This document shows, in pieces, positions 1 through 9,482 of a stretch of DNA of 64,000 nucleotides; position 1 is the stretch's first letter, and each line of letters opens with the position of its first letter. This DNA is from Bradyrhizobium agreste (lineage in GTDB: Bacteria > Pseudomonadota > Alphaproteobacteria > Rhizobiales > Xanthobacteraceae), in NCBI RefSeq assembly GCF_016031625.1, contig NZ_JACCHP010000001.1:124001-188000 (forward strand), written 5' to 3'. Both the position numbers and the translations under genes were made by a program. The notes under the pieces were generated by a model. The model made no database searches and was not told the origin of the DNA. It saw nothing but the letters and a program-made list of their open reading frames with translations.

Positions 1-107
1 ATGCAGACCTCTTGCGAGAGATGATCAGCTTTGCCGCTCACCTGGTTCCTCGAATCAGGTTGGCTGTCACAGTCCAAACCTTACCGACGAATCATCGGTG
101 ACCACCC

Positions 108-164
108 GCAAAGCCGCTCGCTCGCTACGGCGCTATTGAGGGCGCGGTTCGCGAGCGGCTTTGC
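108..164. repeat. 14-bp perfect inverted repeat
   Basis: The arms GCAAAGCCGCTCGC (108-121) and GCGAGCGGCTTTGC (151-164) are exact reverse complements around a 29-base loop. There is no T-run, so it is not a typical intrinsic terminator. It could be an end of a lost mobile element. The rest of bases 1-470 shows no gene that I can support. Confidence 0.5.
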
Positions 165-470
165 TAGTCAGCTACGCCACCCTCTGGGACACCGTTGAAC
201 GCGCAGGACACGACAGTTGCGGCGCTCGGCGAGCGCATTTGTATCGAGTTCGCAGGACGTGACTGCGCTGCCGAGTGGCTGGTGGATCGGGCTTGTGCCA
301 CTTCGCATGGCGCGCGAGCACGGCCTCTATGGTTCCTCGGCCGGCGCGCGGCTTGTGGCGCGAGGAAGCGAGGAGGGCGCGATCTCGGGGCTTCTCGCTA
401 AGCTCTGGATCGCCACGGGTGCGCGTGCTTCTACTTGAATGCAAATGCCGATGTGTAGAACTGACCGGGT

Positions 471-486
471 TGTTTCGGGCGCGACA
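471..486 (+). promoter_or_regulatory. NifA-type upstream activator site
   Basis: The sequence reads TGT, ten bases, ACA, which is the established NifA binding pattern. It lies about 40 bases upstream of the -24 element at 527, which is closer than the usual 80-150 bases. The pairing with a good RpoN promoter is what makes it credible. Confidence 0.55.
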
Positions 487-526
487 TTTTGCCGCGAAAG
501 GCCGTCAGCAATCGCCGCGTTGTGGC

Positions 527-542
527 TGGCACAAAACCTGCT
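527..542 (+). promoter_or_regulatory. RpoN (sigma-54) -24/-12 promoter
   Basis: TGGCAC at 527-532 and CTGC at 538-541 give the invariant GG-N10-GC spacing of sigma-54 promoters. Transcription would start near 553, just before the ribosome site and ATG of the radical SAM gene at 576. With the NifA-type site upstream this suggests expression under nitrogen-fixing conditions. Confidence 0.6.
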
Positions 543-575
543 CCGCCCTCGATAATCCAAAGTTGGAAGAACGTC

Positions 576-1580
576 ATGCCACTTCGCAATCCGCCTCCCC
601 TCGTCTTTGGCCAGATTGCAATAAGCGTATCCTATTACTGCAATCTTCATTGCGAGCACTGCTATGTTCCCGAACAGTATAGAGCTCGATACAAGAGACG
701 TCTGGAGCCATCACTGTTGACTATGAAAGAAATCACCAATTTTGTCGACGTTCTCGTTGAAAGATATAGCTTGAAAAAAGTCATCATCACCGGCGGCGAG
801 CCGCTCCTCAAAATCGTGTTTCCTCGCTCTGCAGCCCTGATGGCTCATGCCGCAAACAAACGGGGCATTCATGTCCAGTTAAATACTGGGGGACTTGGCC
901 AGATTCCGATTCGTGATGTTGCGTCGCTCTTCGACGATCGCGAGAAGCTAAGTTTCCAATTCAACTTTGATGCTGCAAGCGCGGAGGCGCTTGACCGTTT
1001 TCGGACCAAGCGGGGAGCTCACAAATCGGCACTCCGGCAGATGGCCGAGGCAGTCAATTGCGGAGCCTTGGTACAGGCTAGGATGATCGCTAATCGGCAC
1101 AACATACACGAGGCGCTGGACGCCTATCGCATACTGTCGTCGATTGGCGTCCACTCTTTCAGAATTATGTCGACATTCGCCGCACGTATCGTTATCGACG
1201 ACGAGAACGCACCTTTAGACGCGGCTGAGGAGATTAAAGAAATTCTGGCGGCCCTAATCGCAATGGCTGCGCAGACGTCGACACGCCTCGAGCTGCCGAC
1301 TCCAATTCTCGTTGAAAGGGCTGAACCGCGGCCGAACGTAAGATTCACCGGATGCAACTGTTGTCTTGCTTCGGGCTACCTCTCTACAAACGGCGACCTC
1401 TACCCCTGTTCCTACGCAATCGGTGATCCCGACAGCCACAAGTTTGTTGTCGGCAACGTCCGGTGTCCGGGCTTTGACCTAGCAGCTTATTGGCGAAGAG
1501 CCCTTCAGAAATATCAGTCCAACAGCGGCTGCGCTCACTGTCCGATGCAGATTGAAAGCCGTGCGCTTGCTTGCGCATAA
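576..1580 (+). CDS. Radical SAM protein with C-terminal Cys cluster (SPASM-like)
   Basis: This is a radical S-adenosylmethionine enzyme. The CxxxCxxC cluster motif that binds the first 4Fe-4S centre is at residues 22-29 (CNLHCEHC), followed by a GGEPL motif typical of the SAM-binding strand. The last 80 residues carry further cysteines (GCNCC, YPCSY, GCAHCP), as in SPASM or twitch domains that hold auxiliary clusters, so a peptide or protein substrate is plausible but not shown. The frame is open from 489, but ATG 576 has a GGAAG ribosome site eight bases upstream and follows the RpoN promoter, so I chose it (334 residues). No precursor peptide or partner gene is visible next to it. Function beyond the superfamily is unknown. 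Confidence 0.8.
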   Translation: MPLRNPPPLVFGQIAISVSYYCNLHCEHCYVPEQYRARYKRRLEPSLLTMKEITNFVDVLVERYSLKKVIITGGEPLLKIVFPRSAALMAHAANKRGIHVQLNTGGLGQIPIRDVASLFDDREKLSFQFNFDAASAEALDRFRTKRGAHKSALRQMAEAVNCGALVQARMIANRHNIHEALDAYRILSSIGVHSFRIMSTFAARIVIDDENAPLDAAEEIKEILAALIAMAAQTSTRLELPTPILVERAEPRPNVRFTGCNCCLASGYLSTNGDLYPCSYAIGDPDSHKFVVGNVRCPGFDLAAYWRRALQKYQSNSGCAHCPMQIESRALACA

Positions 1581-1582
1581 TC

Positions 1583-1817
1583 GAGAGAACGGCCCTTCGC
1601 CACATCCCGCGACTTCAGCGGGAGTCGACTTTGCGTGGTGCAATGCCCCCTGGATTTCCGCGAGCATCATGAGAGGATCACCGTGCTCGGCCTTGACTTT
1701 GCTCGCAATGCTTTGGATTGGGCCGATCGAGGTGATTGACGCTGCCGTTCCATGATGATGGGGTGATCGCAGGTTCGAGGGGGCAACGGTGACCTCGGAA
1801 TAACCCGGGAGTCGCAG
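1583..1817. other. No supported gene
   Basis: Short overlapping frames only. A weak hairpin (TCCCGC/GCGGGA near 1606-1624) follows the radical SAM gene but lacks a T-run. Confidence 0.4.
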
Positions 1818-2057
1818 CTAAGGGAGAAGCTTCGGAAGATCGCGGCGCTGTTCGCCGGTGCCGGAACTGCTGGTGAGCGCCTTGCGGCGGAAGCAGCGCC
1901 ACAGAGGGGTTGATGCCCGGATTGAGGGACTGGCTCGCCAGATCCGTTGCATCGCCGCCGCAGCAATCGGCGATTTCGTCGCGGCGTGAAGGTCCCAGAA
2001 CTTCCGCCGCGCATAGGCGGTCGTTGTGGACCCCGACGAAGACCGGCCGCCGTTCAT
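1818..2057 (-). pseudogene. IS66 transposase (TnpC) fragment
   Basis: The minus-strand frame contains YARRKFWDLHAATKSPIAA, which closely matches the conserved ARRKF(Y/F)DLH segment of the IS66 TnpC transposase. Only about 75 residues remain of a protein that is normally over 500. The DDE catalytic context and both ends are absent, so this is a dead remnant. Bases 2058-2503 hold no further gene that I recognise. Confidence 0.65.
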
Positions 2058-2503
2058 TATGGACGAGGCCGTGTTCGGTCGATGGGTCCGTCAGCGAGCG
2101 CACTAGACCCTCGGAAAGGAATGAGGCGATCTCGGGCTCCTTTGCCGTGAAGCAGCACCTGCGGGAGACCTCGCTCCAATCCGGTATCCCGCGCACGTGG
2201 GTATCGAGAGCTGCCTGGGACGTCCGGTGAACGGGAATTGGGCGGTCTTTAAGGAGCTTGGCTTTAAGGACGAGGGCGGCTCTTGGTAAGATCGACGTCG
2301 CCGCGATCAAGAGGGACCACTTCGCCCGATCGTAATCCCGTACTGGTCAACAATCCGATTGGCGTCGTCATCGTACGGCCCCAAGAGGGTTACCTGACGA
2401 AATGAAGCTATAGGCGTCAATAAGAGACGCCAGCTCCGCATCACTTAGGATGCGCGGCGGCGGAATCGCCTTGGACCGCCGCGACCAACGCCGGGTGAGA
2501 GCA

Positions 2504-3100
2504 TCACACAAGATCCGTTTTTGCTGCATCCGCGGCAGGCGCTGCGTCCAGCCACTTCAGTCCCAGCTCGACCAATTCGATTGCTTCCTTCCTCTTACCG
2601 GCCTCATAGTAATACTGTGCAATCGCCCCATAGGACAGGAACTTCGCACCCTCGCCGCCTCGCGACGGTTTCGCCGCCAAGATGTGTTCGGACAGCTCCT
2701 GGCCCATCGCAAAGCGCTCAGCACGGGGGAAATCGGAGTAGTCTTTCGACGGATCGAACAGCTTGCGAAGCGCCACGCTCATCCAGACCACGGATTTCTT
2801 ATCGATTGCGTCACGAACCAATCGGCGCAAGACGGGCAAGCCAGCCGACATGTCGCGCACCTTGTGAAGCAGCAATTCCGCTTGAAGCGCACGCAAGGTA
2901 ACCTCCTCTGGCGTCGCCGCAAGGGCCTCCTCTACCGCCGAAAGGGCCATCGGCCAATCCACACGCTTCATGGCCGATCTAAGTCTGGCGAGGATTGGCT
3001 CACTCAGCGCTCGCTTCTGCGATACCTCGCGCATTTTGTGTCGGCCCGATTTTATCCGCTCGCATCCAGAGCTTTCGCTTCTTTGGTGTTCGACCAGCAT
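2504..3100 (-). CDS. TPR-like helical protein, probably a C-terminal remnant
   Basis: An uninterrupted minus-strand frame encodes an alpha-helical, Ala/Leu-rich protein. Its repeat spacing (for example DWPMALSAVEEALAATPEE, then AIAQYYYEAGKRKEAIELV) resembles tetratricopeptide helices. The first 20 residues look out of character, and a methionine at MREVSQKRALSEP may be the real start. Proteins with such tails often carry a redox or other N-terminal domain, which is missing here, so the gene may be a truncated 3' part. The neighbours are decayed. No function can be assigned. Confidence 0.45.
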   Translation of the reverse strand: MLVEHQRSESSGCERIKSGRHKMREVSQKRALSEPILARLRSAMKRVDWPMALSAVEEALAATPEEVTLRALQAELLLHKVRDMSAGLPVLRRLVRDAIDKKSVVWMSVALRKLFDPSKDYSDFPRAERFAMGQELSEHILAAKPSRGGEGAKFLSYGAIAQYYYEAGKRKEAIELVELGLKWLDAAPAADAAKTDLV

Positions 3101-4189
3101 CCGTTCAGAACCTTAGGCAGGACGCCATCGAGCTGTGTCGAATGACCGATCCAACTTGGCTCTCGCTTCGTCTGCCGTTGAACGCTGTTCGTCAGCCGCG
3201 ATCCCGGGGAACTCAACTCCGTTGCTCCCATATTTGTCTTGCAGGAGCGCCAAGTTCGGCATGGAGGCGAGACATGGCCTGCACAACGTCGACCCAAATG
3301 TTTGACAATGTACACGTGCTCGCGCTCGATGTTTGTGAGGGCCCAGCCATGTACCGAGCCTTCCACTTCGATCAGTGAAGCCAATGAACCGACGCCCAAC
3401 GCTTTCTCCAACTGAACTTCACTTGCACTCTCACTCGAACAGGTCATCCCTCAACTCAATCCGCTGGCCCTACTACGTGAACTAGCAAGTCGCATGCCAA
3501 CCAGCTGGCACTGGGGGATACTCAGTTTTCCTACTCCAACCCGTCAGCTTTGCGACGCTTGTCACACGCCCGACAACCTACTTGGAGGTTCGCAGGCAAT
3601 CAACCGGCCGCATCAGGAGCAAAAGAGCGTTCATGATGTGCCTGTCCAGACAAACGAAAGCGAACTAAAACCCACACGAAGGTTGGCCTTCACCACTCGG
3701 CATTTTCAGTTTCCAAGATGCCGATCCGGGCGCTCGGGCTCACAAGCTCAACTGAGCTACCATCGCTCGTCCGCCTTTCGCTCGAGTGCGATCATTCATT
3801 TCCAGTTAGCTCTTTGAGTCAGGGGATTGTTAACCGACCAAGGGCCGAGAGTTGCAACGGAGAATGGAGTCTAGGGAATCAAATACGCTATTGCAGGGTG
3901 GTGTTCATTCTTTGCCGGCCATTGCTCGACAAAGACTGGGCCCGTTTACTGCACGGAAGGCTCACCCCAAACCTAGAACATTGAGCCCCCGATGTGCGCG
4001 CGAGCAATTCCGCTGAAGTAGTCTGCTATGATCAGACTAATTACGATGGTTATGTCGCTGTCACAATGCATTGGAGTGGACGATTGAAGTCGCACTGGAA
4101 TGTTCCCCGGCTGAGCCCTCCGCGGACCGCCTTCCATCGACCGTCATCAGATATGCATCATGCCCGGCCGCCGCATTTACTTGGAATAG
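3101..4189. other. About 1.1 kb without a supported gene
   Basis: Short frames on both strands, none with a recognisable domain. A minus-strand frame at 3052-3447 is open but shows no family signature. I see no RNA gene; a tRNA D-arm-like string near 3760 lacks the rest of a tRNA. Confidence 0.4.
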
Positions 4190-4765
4190 TCAATGGGGTG
4201 GCTGATTCGGGCCACGTGATAATTCAAGCCGACCACTCCACCTTGATCGCTGCTTGATAAATCGCTTGCGCGCTGGCAGGGATAATAGCAGCCGGCGGGA
4301 ACTGCACGGTGGAGGGCATCGCCGGAGGCGTCGCGGCAAGACCCGCATAGTCGTATTCAAATTGACGGACCAAGCCACCGTTAGCGCTTGCCACACGGAG
4401 GCCCACCGTCGTGAAGTTCGTCGTTGTTAGCGGTGCTCCAGCCATTGCTTTGCCAAGCTACGCCCGCCTCGAAATAGATGAGCGTGCGCCCCTCGAGTTC
4501 CAAGAGTATAACCGATCCCACCGGGCCTGTGACAAAGACGTTGGGATCTGCCTTGCGCAGGTGGCGATCAAAAAAATCATCGTGGAAGGCAAGAGAGTTT
4601 ATCGTGCCGTCGGAAACAGCACGGCTTACATCCAACTCGGCATCAATAGCCCACCTGTGCTGTCTGACCGCCGGCAACGAACATTTGGGCGCTGCCTATA
4701 TCACCATGGATGAGTGGCCTCAAGGATCACTGGATGACGTGCAGGCATAACCACTACCGCCATGA
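4190..4765 (-). pseudogene. Outer-membrane beta-barrel protein, decayed copy
   Basis: Three overlapping minus-strand frames each carry pieces of the barrel protein that is better preserved at 30357-31091. Shared stretches include the AELDVS.AVSDGT segment, PNVFVTG, the ANNDE.HD loop and FEYDY near the C-terminus. Frameshifts and small deletions separate the pieces and the signal-peptide end is lost. Together with the MATE gene next door it forms one arm of a segmental duplication. Confidence 0.7.
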
Positions 4766-5306
4766 AAACTAAAATATCCCCAGATCAGCTTCACAAGCTC
4801 GGACGAGACCTTCACCGCCCGGTCAGGTCCGCTAACAAGAGCCGCATATCACCCTACAAATAGCATGCGTACCAACCGCAACGTGGCCCTAAGGTCCTTG
4901 TTCTGCGGTCGCTCCCACGACCGTAGAATGAGCAGACTCCATAGCCGCCTGAACGCTCCGTGTTCGATGTTCTTTTATGGCCTCCACTCCAATGAGTCTG
5001 TCGCGACATAGGCTGATACGATGGGCGCGTCAGGTGCTAGCAGGGGGCCGAGGTCTGAGGCGCCGAGCTGCTTTAGCTCGCGATCTTGACCTTGGTCGCA
5101 TTTAATCAAGCACCTCCGCCTTGACCGCGCTTAAAATGTCGAGCAGCGTCGCTTCTGGCATTGCGAATCTCGTTTGCCTTCGTTGCGATCGCAGCGATCA
5201 AGACCGATACATAGCGACTCGCTCTTACACGCGACATAAAATTTGGCGCCCCGCCCTCGCCGGCCATGCAGCCTTAACTGCCGTCTCCTATGATCTCTTT
5301 ATCAGA
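4766..5306. repeat. Intergenic arm of the barrel-MATE duplication (copy A)
   Basis: This non-coding stretch runs parallel to 30945-31672. Both copies hold CGGTCGCTCCCACGAC-like strings and a GCCGCCTGAACGCT/GCCCTGAACGCT block at matching distances between the barrel and MATE genes. In this copy the RpoN promoter of the barrel gene is degraded: the GG-GC spacing is 11, not 10. Confidence 0.65.
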
Positions 5307-6683
5307 TCAAGGAGAACTCTCGATTCCTGGCCGAATGTGCCGTCCTCCTCGCCTGAGCTCAGCGAACTGTCGGAGCACGACAAACAGCGCAATTGTTCCG
5401 GCGCCCAACTCGGCGATGGCTTGACTGGCCAACACCCCGCTGAAGCCAGACATGACAGGGAACAAAAGTACCGCCGGTATAAAGAGATATCCTTGTCTCG
5501 CGAAAGACACAACCGCGCTGAGGCGCGCTCTCCCGAGAGACTGAAGCATCGTCGTCACGAAACTCTGAACACCGTAAAGTCCAAAAAATAGATGAAAGAC
5601 GATGCAGCTCCAGACAGCAATTTCCGTGACCTTATCGCTGTCGCTGAACAGCCTGACCAAAGGCCGGACAAAAACCATAACGGTCGCGGAATACGCAAAG
5701 GACAGTGCCACCGTGATAGAGAGCATGAACTTCGCAACCTTCACTACACGGGCAAGATCGCGAGCGCCCCAACCGAACCCAAGGACAGCTTGACAGCCTA
5801 TACAGAGGCCGGTGATAGGCAGCGCGCCGATGTTTAAAATTCTTACAGCTATTCCAACCGCTGCGATGAACTCGTCACCGAACCGAGCAGCAGCTCCGTA
5901 CAAGAACATACCCGCAAGAGCAGATAACACGCTCGTCGTCGTCGCCGGAGCACCAATCAACGCGAGCTGCCTGATGCGATCTAGTCGCAACCAGACCCGA
6001 GATATCCCGACGAGGACGACCCCGCGCCGCTTGGCAAAATATCTGATGTAGAGACTGATGGCAGCTACCTGAGATAGCAACGTTGCTAAGGCTGCGCCTC
6101 GCACGCCCAGGCCCAATAGGAAGATGAAAATGGGATCGAGCAAGGCGTTCAATGTGAAAGCACTCAGCATGATCCACATGCTGAATCGTGTGTTGCCCTC
6201 GGCTCTCACAATAAAGCCGCTGACTATGTTTAGGAGCATCACGGTAGATCCCAGCAAGAGGGTCGTCGCGTACTCGAGCGCGATGGGCAGGATGGTGGGA
6301 GTTGCCCCGAGTGCGACGAAGGTGCCTCGTAGGCCTAACAGCAGGGCGACCGTCATAACGACGCCGATCGGAGCAGCGATCGCAAGCGCGGTACTCGCAT
6401 CTCGACTCGCCTGCACCTCCTTACTAGCGCCAAGATGGCGAGATATGATGGAGGCGGTTCCAACACCGATCCCCTCTCCCGCCGCAGCTAGAAAGACGAC
6501 GATCGGCATGGTCATGCTGACAGCTGCGATCGCCTGCGCGCCGAGTGCCCCAACAAAAATCGCGTTGAGGAGCTGCTGTAACGCGTTGACCGACAAGCCG
6601 ATAACGGAAGGGACGGCGAGCCGCAGGAGAAGGCTCGGAAGATTTGGGTCCGATAGATCGATTTGGTGGTTCTGTTTGGGCAT
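5307..6683 (-). CDS. MATE-family multidrug/metabolite exporter (copy A)
   Basis: This 458-residue membrane protein has about twelve hydrophobic helices in the two-bundle layout of MATE (multi antimicrobial extrusion) antiporters, which expel organic molecules using a cation gradient. The N-terminal PSVIGLSVNALQQLLNAIFV and central RAEGNTRFSM segments are typical. The frame is open to 6992, but ATG 6683 starts the conserved region, has AAGG upstream and matches the second copy at 31.7-33.1 kb. It is intact to the C-terminus, unlike copy B, and sits 123 bases behind a sigma-54 box. Substrate unknown; a specialised metabolite is a reasonable guess because copy B is coupled to an NRPS. Confidence 0.88.
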   Translation of the reverse strand: MPKQNHQIDLSDPNLPSLLLRLAVPSVIGLSVNALQQLLNAIFVGALGAQAIAAVSMTMPIVVFLAAAGEGIGVGTASIISRHLGASKEVQASRDASTALAIAAPIGVVMTVALLLGLRGTFVALGATPTILPIALEYATTLLLGSTVMLLNIVSGFIVRAEGNTRFSMWIMLSAFTLNALLDPIFIFLLGLGVRGAALATLLSQVAAISLYIRYFAKRRGVVLVGISRVWLRLDRIRQLALIGAPATTTSVLSALAGMFLYGAAARFGDEFIAAVGIAVRILNIGALPITGLCIGCQAVLGFGWGARDLARVVKVAKFMLSITVALSFAYSATVMVFVRPLVRLFSDSDKVTEIAVWSCIVFHLFFGLYGVQSFVTTMLQSLGRARLSAVVSFARQGYLFIPAVLLFPVMSGFSGVLASQAIAELGAGTIALFVVLRQFAELRRGGRHIRPGIESSP

Positions 6684-6817
6684 CGCCTTGCGATCGCTCT
6701 GGAGCTTCCGCCTCAGTCTGTGTTCGCAGAGACGCGCACGAGAGCTCCGCACTCGAGGCGTCCGAGCGCGGGGCGGATATTGAGACCGAAGTGCCTCGTG
6801 CATTTGAAAAACGCTGA

Positions 6818-6832
6818 GCAAGTGCCGTGCCA
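6818..6832 (-). promoter_or_regulatory. Consensus-matching RpoN promoter upstream of MATE copy A
   Basis: On the minus strand the sequence reads TGGCACG-GCAC-TTGC, a full match to the sigma-54 consensus with GG-N10-GC spacing. It points at the MATE gene starting at 6683. No exact TGT-N10-ACA site was found in the next 250 bases, so the activator may not be NifA. Confidence 0.75.
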
Positions 6833-7083
6833 TCCTCGGCCAGGCGAAGAGAAACGTCAGAACGCCAGGACCGCGTATCTGGTCCGGAGTAGGACAGCCA
6901 AGGCGGAAGCCGTCCTTAGAGTTGCGCGAAACGCGACAGCGAAGGCTAAAGCTTCGAGTCGCGGCTCTTCGCAAACGAGAGCACGACCGCAATCTATCGC
7001 CGAAATTGACATGGGTCCGCTTAGTCTAGCGCAGCGCAGCCTTGTGATCGCACATAAGGTGGCTAGTGGGGCGCCCTCGATCT

Positions 7084-8244
7084 TCAGAGAGCGAGCACCG
7101 TCTCCACTACGCTCGCCGAATAGCCGATTCCATATGGCAAGGCCTCATCGTTGAAGTCATACCCTGGGTGATTCAAGCTAGCTGTCGATCCGTTGCCCAG
7201 AAAGATGATTGCACCCGGCCTCGCTTCAAGCATGTAGGCAAAATCTTCTGAGCCCATCCGCGGGCTTATCTTCTCATCGACGCACGCAGGTCCGACCAAA
7301 GCGCGCGCCGCTTTTATAGCGAGGTCAGTTTCTCCCGGGTGATTGATCGTGACGGGGGCCGACCTTCGGTATTCAAATTCGACATCTGCGCAAAATCCGC
7401 GCGCGATGCCTTGAGCCGCAGCAAAACTCTGCCCTTGTGCGAAGTCCCGCAGGTCAGGCACAAGAGTTCTAACACTGCCCGCCAGCTCTACTTGATCAGG
7501 AATGACGTTGTAGGCCTGCGCCGCCTTGAGTTTGGTCACAGATATCACGAGCGCCTCCATCGGGTTTGTCTTGCGAGACACCAATGCTTGCAGCCCGACG
7601 ATAATCTGTGCGGCGATAACTACCGGATCAATGGACTCCTGAGGTTTAGCGGCATGGCCACCCCTGCCTTTCACAACAAGATCGAACTCGTCGAGAGCCG
7701 CCATGATCGGACCTTGGCAAATACCGAAACGGCCAACTTTTATTCCTGGCACATTGTGCAGCCCGAACAACTTAGCTGTTGAGAAACGGTCCATGATTCC
7801 AGCCTGAACCATCCTTTGGCCGCCCTCTCCACTCTCTTCAGCCGGCTGGAAGATCAAGGCAACCGATCCCTTGAAGCGCCGAGACGCAGCAAGGTATTTC
7901 GCGGCGAATAGCATGGCCATGTGACCGTCATGCCCACAGGCGTGCATCTTGCCCGGTACTTTCGAAGACCAGAGCTTGTCGGACTGTTCAAGTATTGGAA
8001 GTGCGTCCATATCCGCGCGTAGTGCGATCGTGGGCCCCCTTCGAGACTGGCCGTAGATCACGGCGACGATTCCGGTTTCCGCTACCCCCGTTTCGATATG
8101 ATCCACGCCGAAGGAAGCGAGCTTCTCGGCTACAACTCTGGCCGTCTTGTCAAGCCGATAGTCAAGTTCAGGATTTTCATGCAGCTGGCGGCGCCAAGCA
8201 GTTGCCTCGGCCTGCAGATGCTGAAACGTTTCGATGCCATTCAT
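7084..8244 (-). CDS. M20-family amidohydrolase (IAA-amino acid/hippurate hydrolase type)
   Basis: This 386-residue protein is a full-length M20D peptidase/aminoacylase, a cytoplasmic di-metal enzyme that removes acyl or amino-acyl groups from N-acyl amino acids. Visible signatures are the metal-site strings MHACGHDGHMAMLF and PAEESGEGG, the dimerisation-domain GRGGHAA.P and the late MGSEDFAYM. Its ATG overlaps the stop of the upstream M24-like gene (ATGA at 8241-8244), so the two are translationally coupled. The substrate cannot be read from sequence. In a plant-associated bacterium hormone conjugates or N-acylated amino acids are possible. Context with a thioesterase and an aminomutase suggests amino-acid derivative metabolism. 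Confidence 0.9.
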   Translation of the reverse strand: MNGIETFQHLQAEATAWRRQLHENPELDYRLDKTARVVAEKLASFGVDHIETGVAETGIVAVIYGQSRRGPTIALRADMDALPILEQSDKLWSSKVPGKMHACGHDGHMAMLFAAKYLAASRRFKGSVALIFQPAEESGEGGQRMVQAGIMDRFSTAKLFGLHNVPGIKVGRFGICQGPIMAALDEFDLVVKGRGGHAAKPQESIDPVVIAAQIIVGLQALVSRKTNPMEALVISVTKLKAAQAYNVIPDQVELAGSVRTLVPDLRDFAQGQSFAAAQGIARGFCADVEFEYRRSAPVTINHPGETDLAIKAARALVGPACVDEKISPRMGSEDFAYMLEARPGAIIFLGNGSTASLNHPGYDFNDEALPYGIGYSASVVETVLAL

Positions 8245-9416
8245 GCTGAGACCGCGGCTTGAAAAAGCTTGTGATCTGTACAGCTGAGCACTTCGGCGCC
8301 AAATTCTGTAACAAGCACATGCTCGCTGCAGCCGAACAGATGCCCAGTTTCCCCGAACAAGATAATCGGAAGATGAAAGGTCATTCCCGGCTCTAAAATT
8401 TCCTCCGCGGCTGGCTCTAGGCTAAGGTTTCCACGTTCTGTCCAATGGATGCCAGTTTGGTACCCGGTACGATGGCGAAACGCCGCTGGCCGTCCAGATC
8501 GCTCAATCACCTTGCTGGCCGCAGCGTCCACCGCCTTCGCGGCCACCCCTGGTTTTATTGCGGCAATGGCGGATTCAAGGGCTTCCACCGAAAGAGCGTG
8601 CAGCGCTTCGGTCTCACGATGCCGACCAAGCACCGCGCTCCGGACCAGGCCTGCGGCATAGCCGTGCTTGATGCCGCCAATCTCGATCATGGCCGGTTCA
8701 TTGTTTCGGATGACGTGAGGCGTTGGGACACCGTGCGGCATCTTCGTCCGGTCGCCGAACACGAGAGTGACGGATCGCCATATTTCGCCGCCAGCTTTGC
8801 TGACCTCTCGAGCTATGGCAGCGTACGTTTCCGTTTCGCTTACACCTTCGGACACCGTATTTTGAAACACGAGTACGGCGAGATCGGTTGTTGTCATTGC
8901 TTGACGCATCACATCGACCTCAAGCGGGCTTTTGACTGCGGCGACTAATGCAACTAGATGAGAAGCGTCGGCGACTTTCATGCCGGGACACAGTTCTCGT
9001 ATGGCACTCAGATCAGCCGGCGCAAGATTCCAGCATCCGAATTCGAGACCCACTCTCCGATCGTGCAGCCGATGTTGGCGAAGAACATCTGCGCAGGTCC
9101 TAGCAACATCACCTACGTGCCTATAGCAAACGACCTTATCGACGCATCCCTCGGCACGGACAGCCTCGCCATCGTACTCTCTTACAACGAAAACCGGCGC
9201 GTGCCCGGGTGCTAAAATTAATGGGAACGGAGCGAAATACCCGCCAAATCCATGATAACCAGTAAGGTATCTGAGGTGGCCGATAGCGGTAACCACAATT
9301 GCGTCAAGTTCTGCGCGCGCTACCGCTTCAAGCACCTTCCGCTGACGGCGATCGTACTCCGACGTTGGGAATGGAAGCCCAGCCCTAGGAATTCCCGAAC
9401 CTATCGTTGCCTGCAT
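8241..9416 (-). CDS. M24 (creatinase/Xaa-Pro dipeptidase fold) protein with atypical metal sites
   Basis: An N-terminal creatinase-like domain (YLTGYHGFGGYF) is followed by the pita-bread catalytic fold of M24. The five metal ligands of aminopeptidases are mostly not conserved. The segment usually reading DxGxxxxGYxxD is IEIGGIKHGYAAG here, and the usual late Glu-Pro is HLP, while the last Glu (SEHVLV) remains. Creatinase itself works without metal, so this may be a C-N hydrolase of that type or a close relative such as ectoine hydrolase (DoeA), rather than a peptidase. ATG 9416 follows GGAGAG; the frame is open upstream to 9482. Coupled to the M20 gene downstream by ATGA overlap, suggesting consecutive steps on one substrate. 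Confidence 0.8.
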   Translation of the reverse strand: MQATIGSGIPRAGLPFPTSEYDRRQRKVLEAVARAELDAIVVTAIGHLRYLTGYHGFGGYFAPFPLILAPGHAPVFVVREYDGEAVRAEGCVDKVVCYRHVGDVARTCADVLRQHRLHDRRVGLEFGCWNLAPADLSAIRELCPGMKVADASHLVALVAAVKSPLEVDVMRQAMTTTDLAVLVFQNTVSEGVSETETYAAIAREVSKAGGEIWRSVTLVFGDRTKMPHGVPTPHVIRNNEPAMIEIGGIKHGYAAGLVRSAVLGRHRETEALHALSVEALESAIAAIKPGVAAKAVDAAASKVIERSGRPAAFRHRTGYQTGIHWTERGNLSLEPAAEEILEPGMTFHLPIILFGETGHLFGCSEHVLVTEFGAEVLSCTDHKLFQAAVSA

Positions 9417-9482
9417 GGAGCTCTCCAGCTTCGGCGGTCCCGCGCCTGCGAATTTCATCGAGCACGCGTTCTCGTCAAACAC

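Noticed and set aside
3740..3790. tRNA-like D-arm string (GGTAGCTCAGTTGAG) on the minus strand
   Set aside because: No anticodon stem, no T-arm (GGTTCGA) and no acceptor pairing; a chance match.
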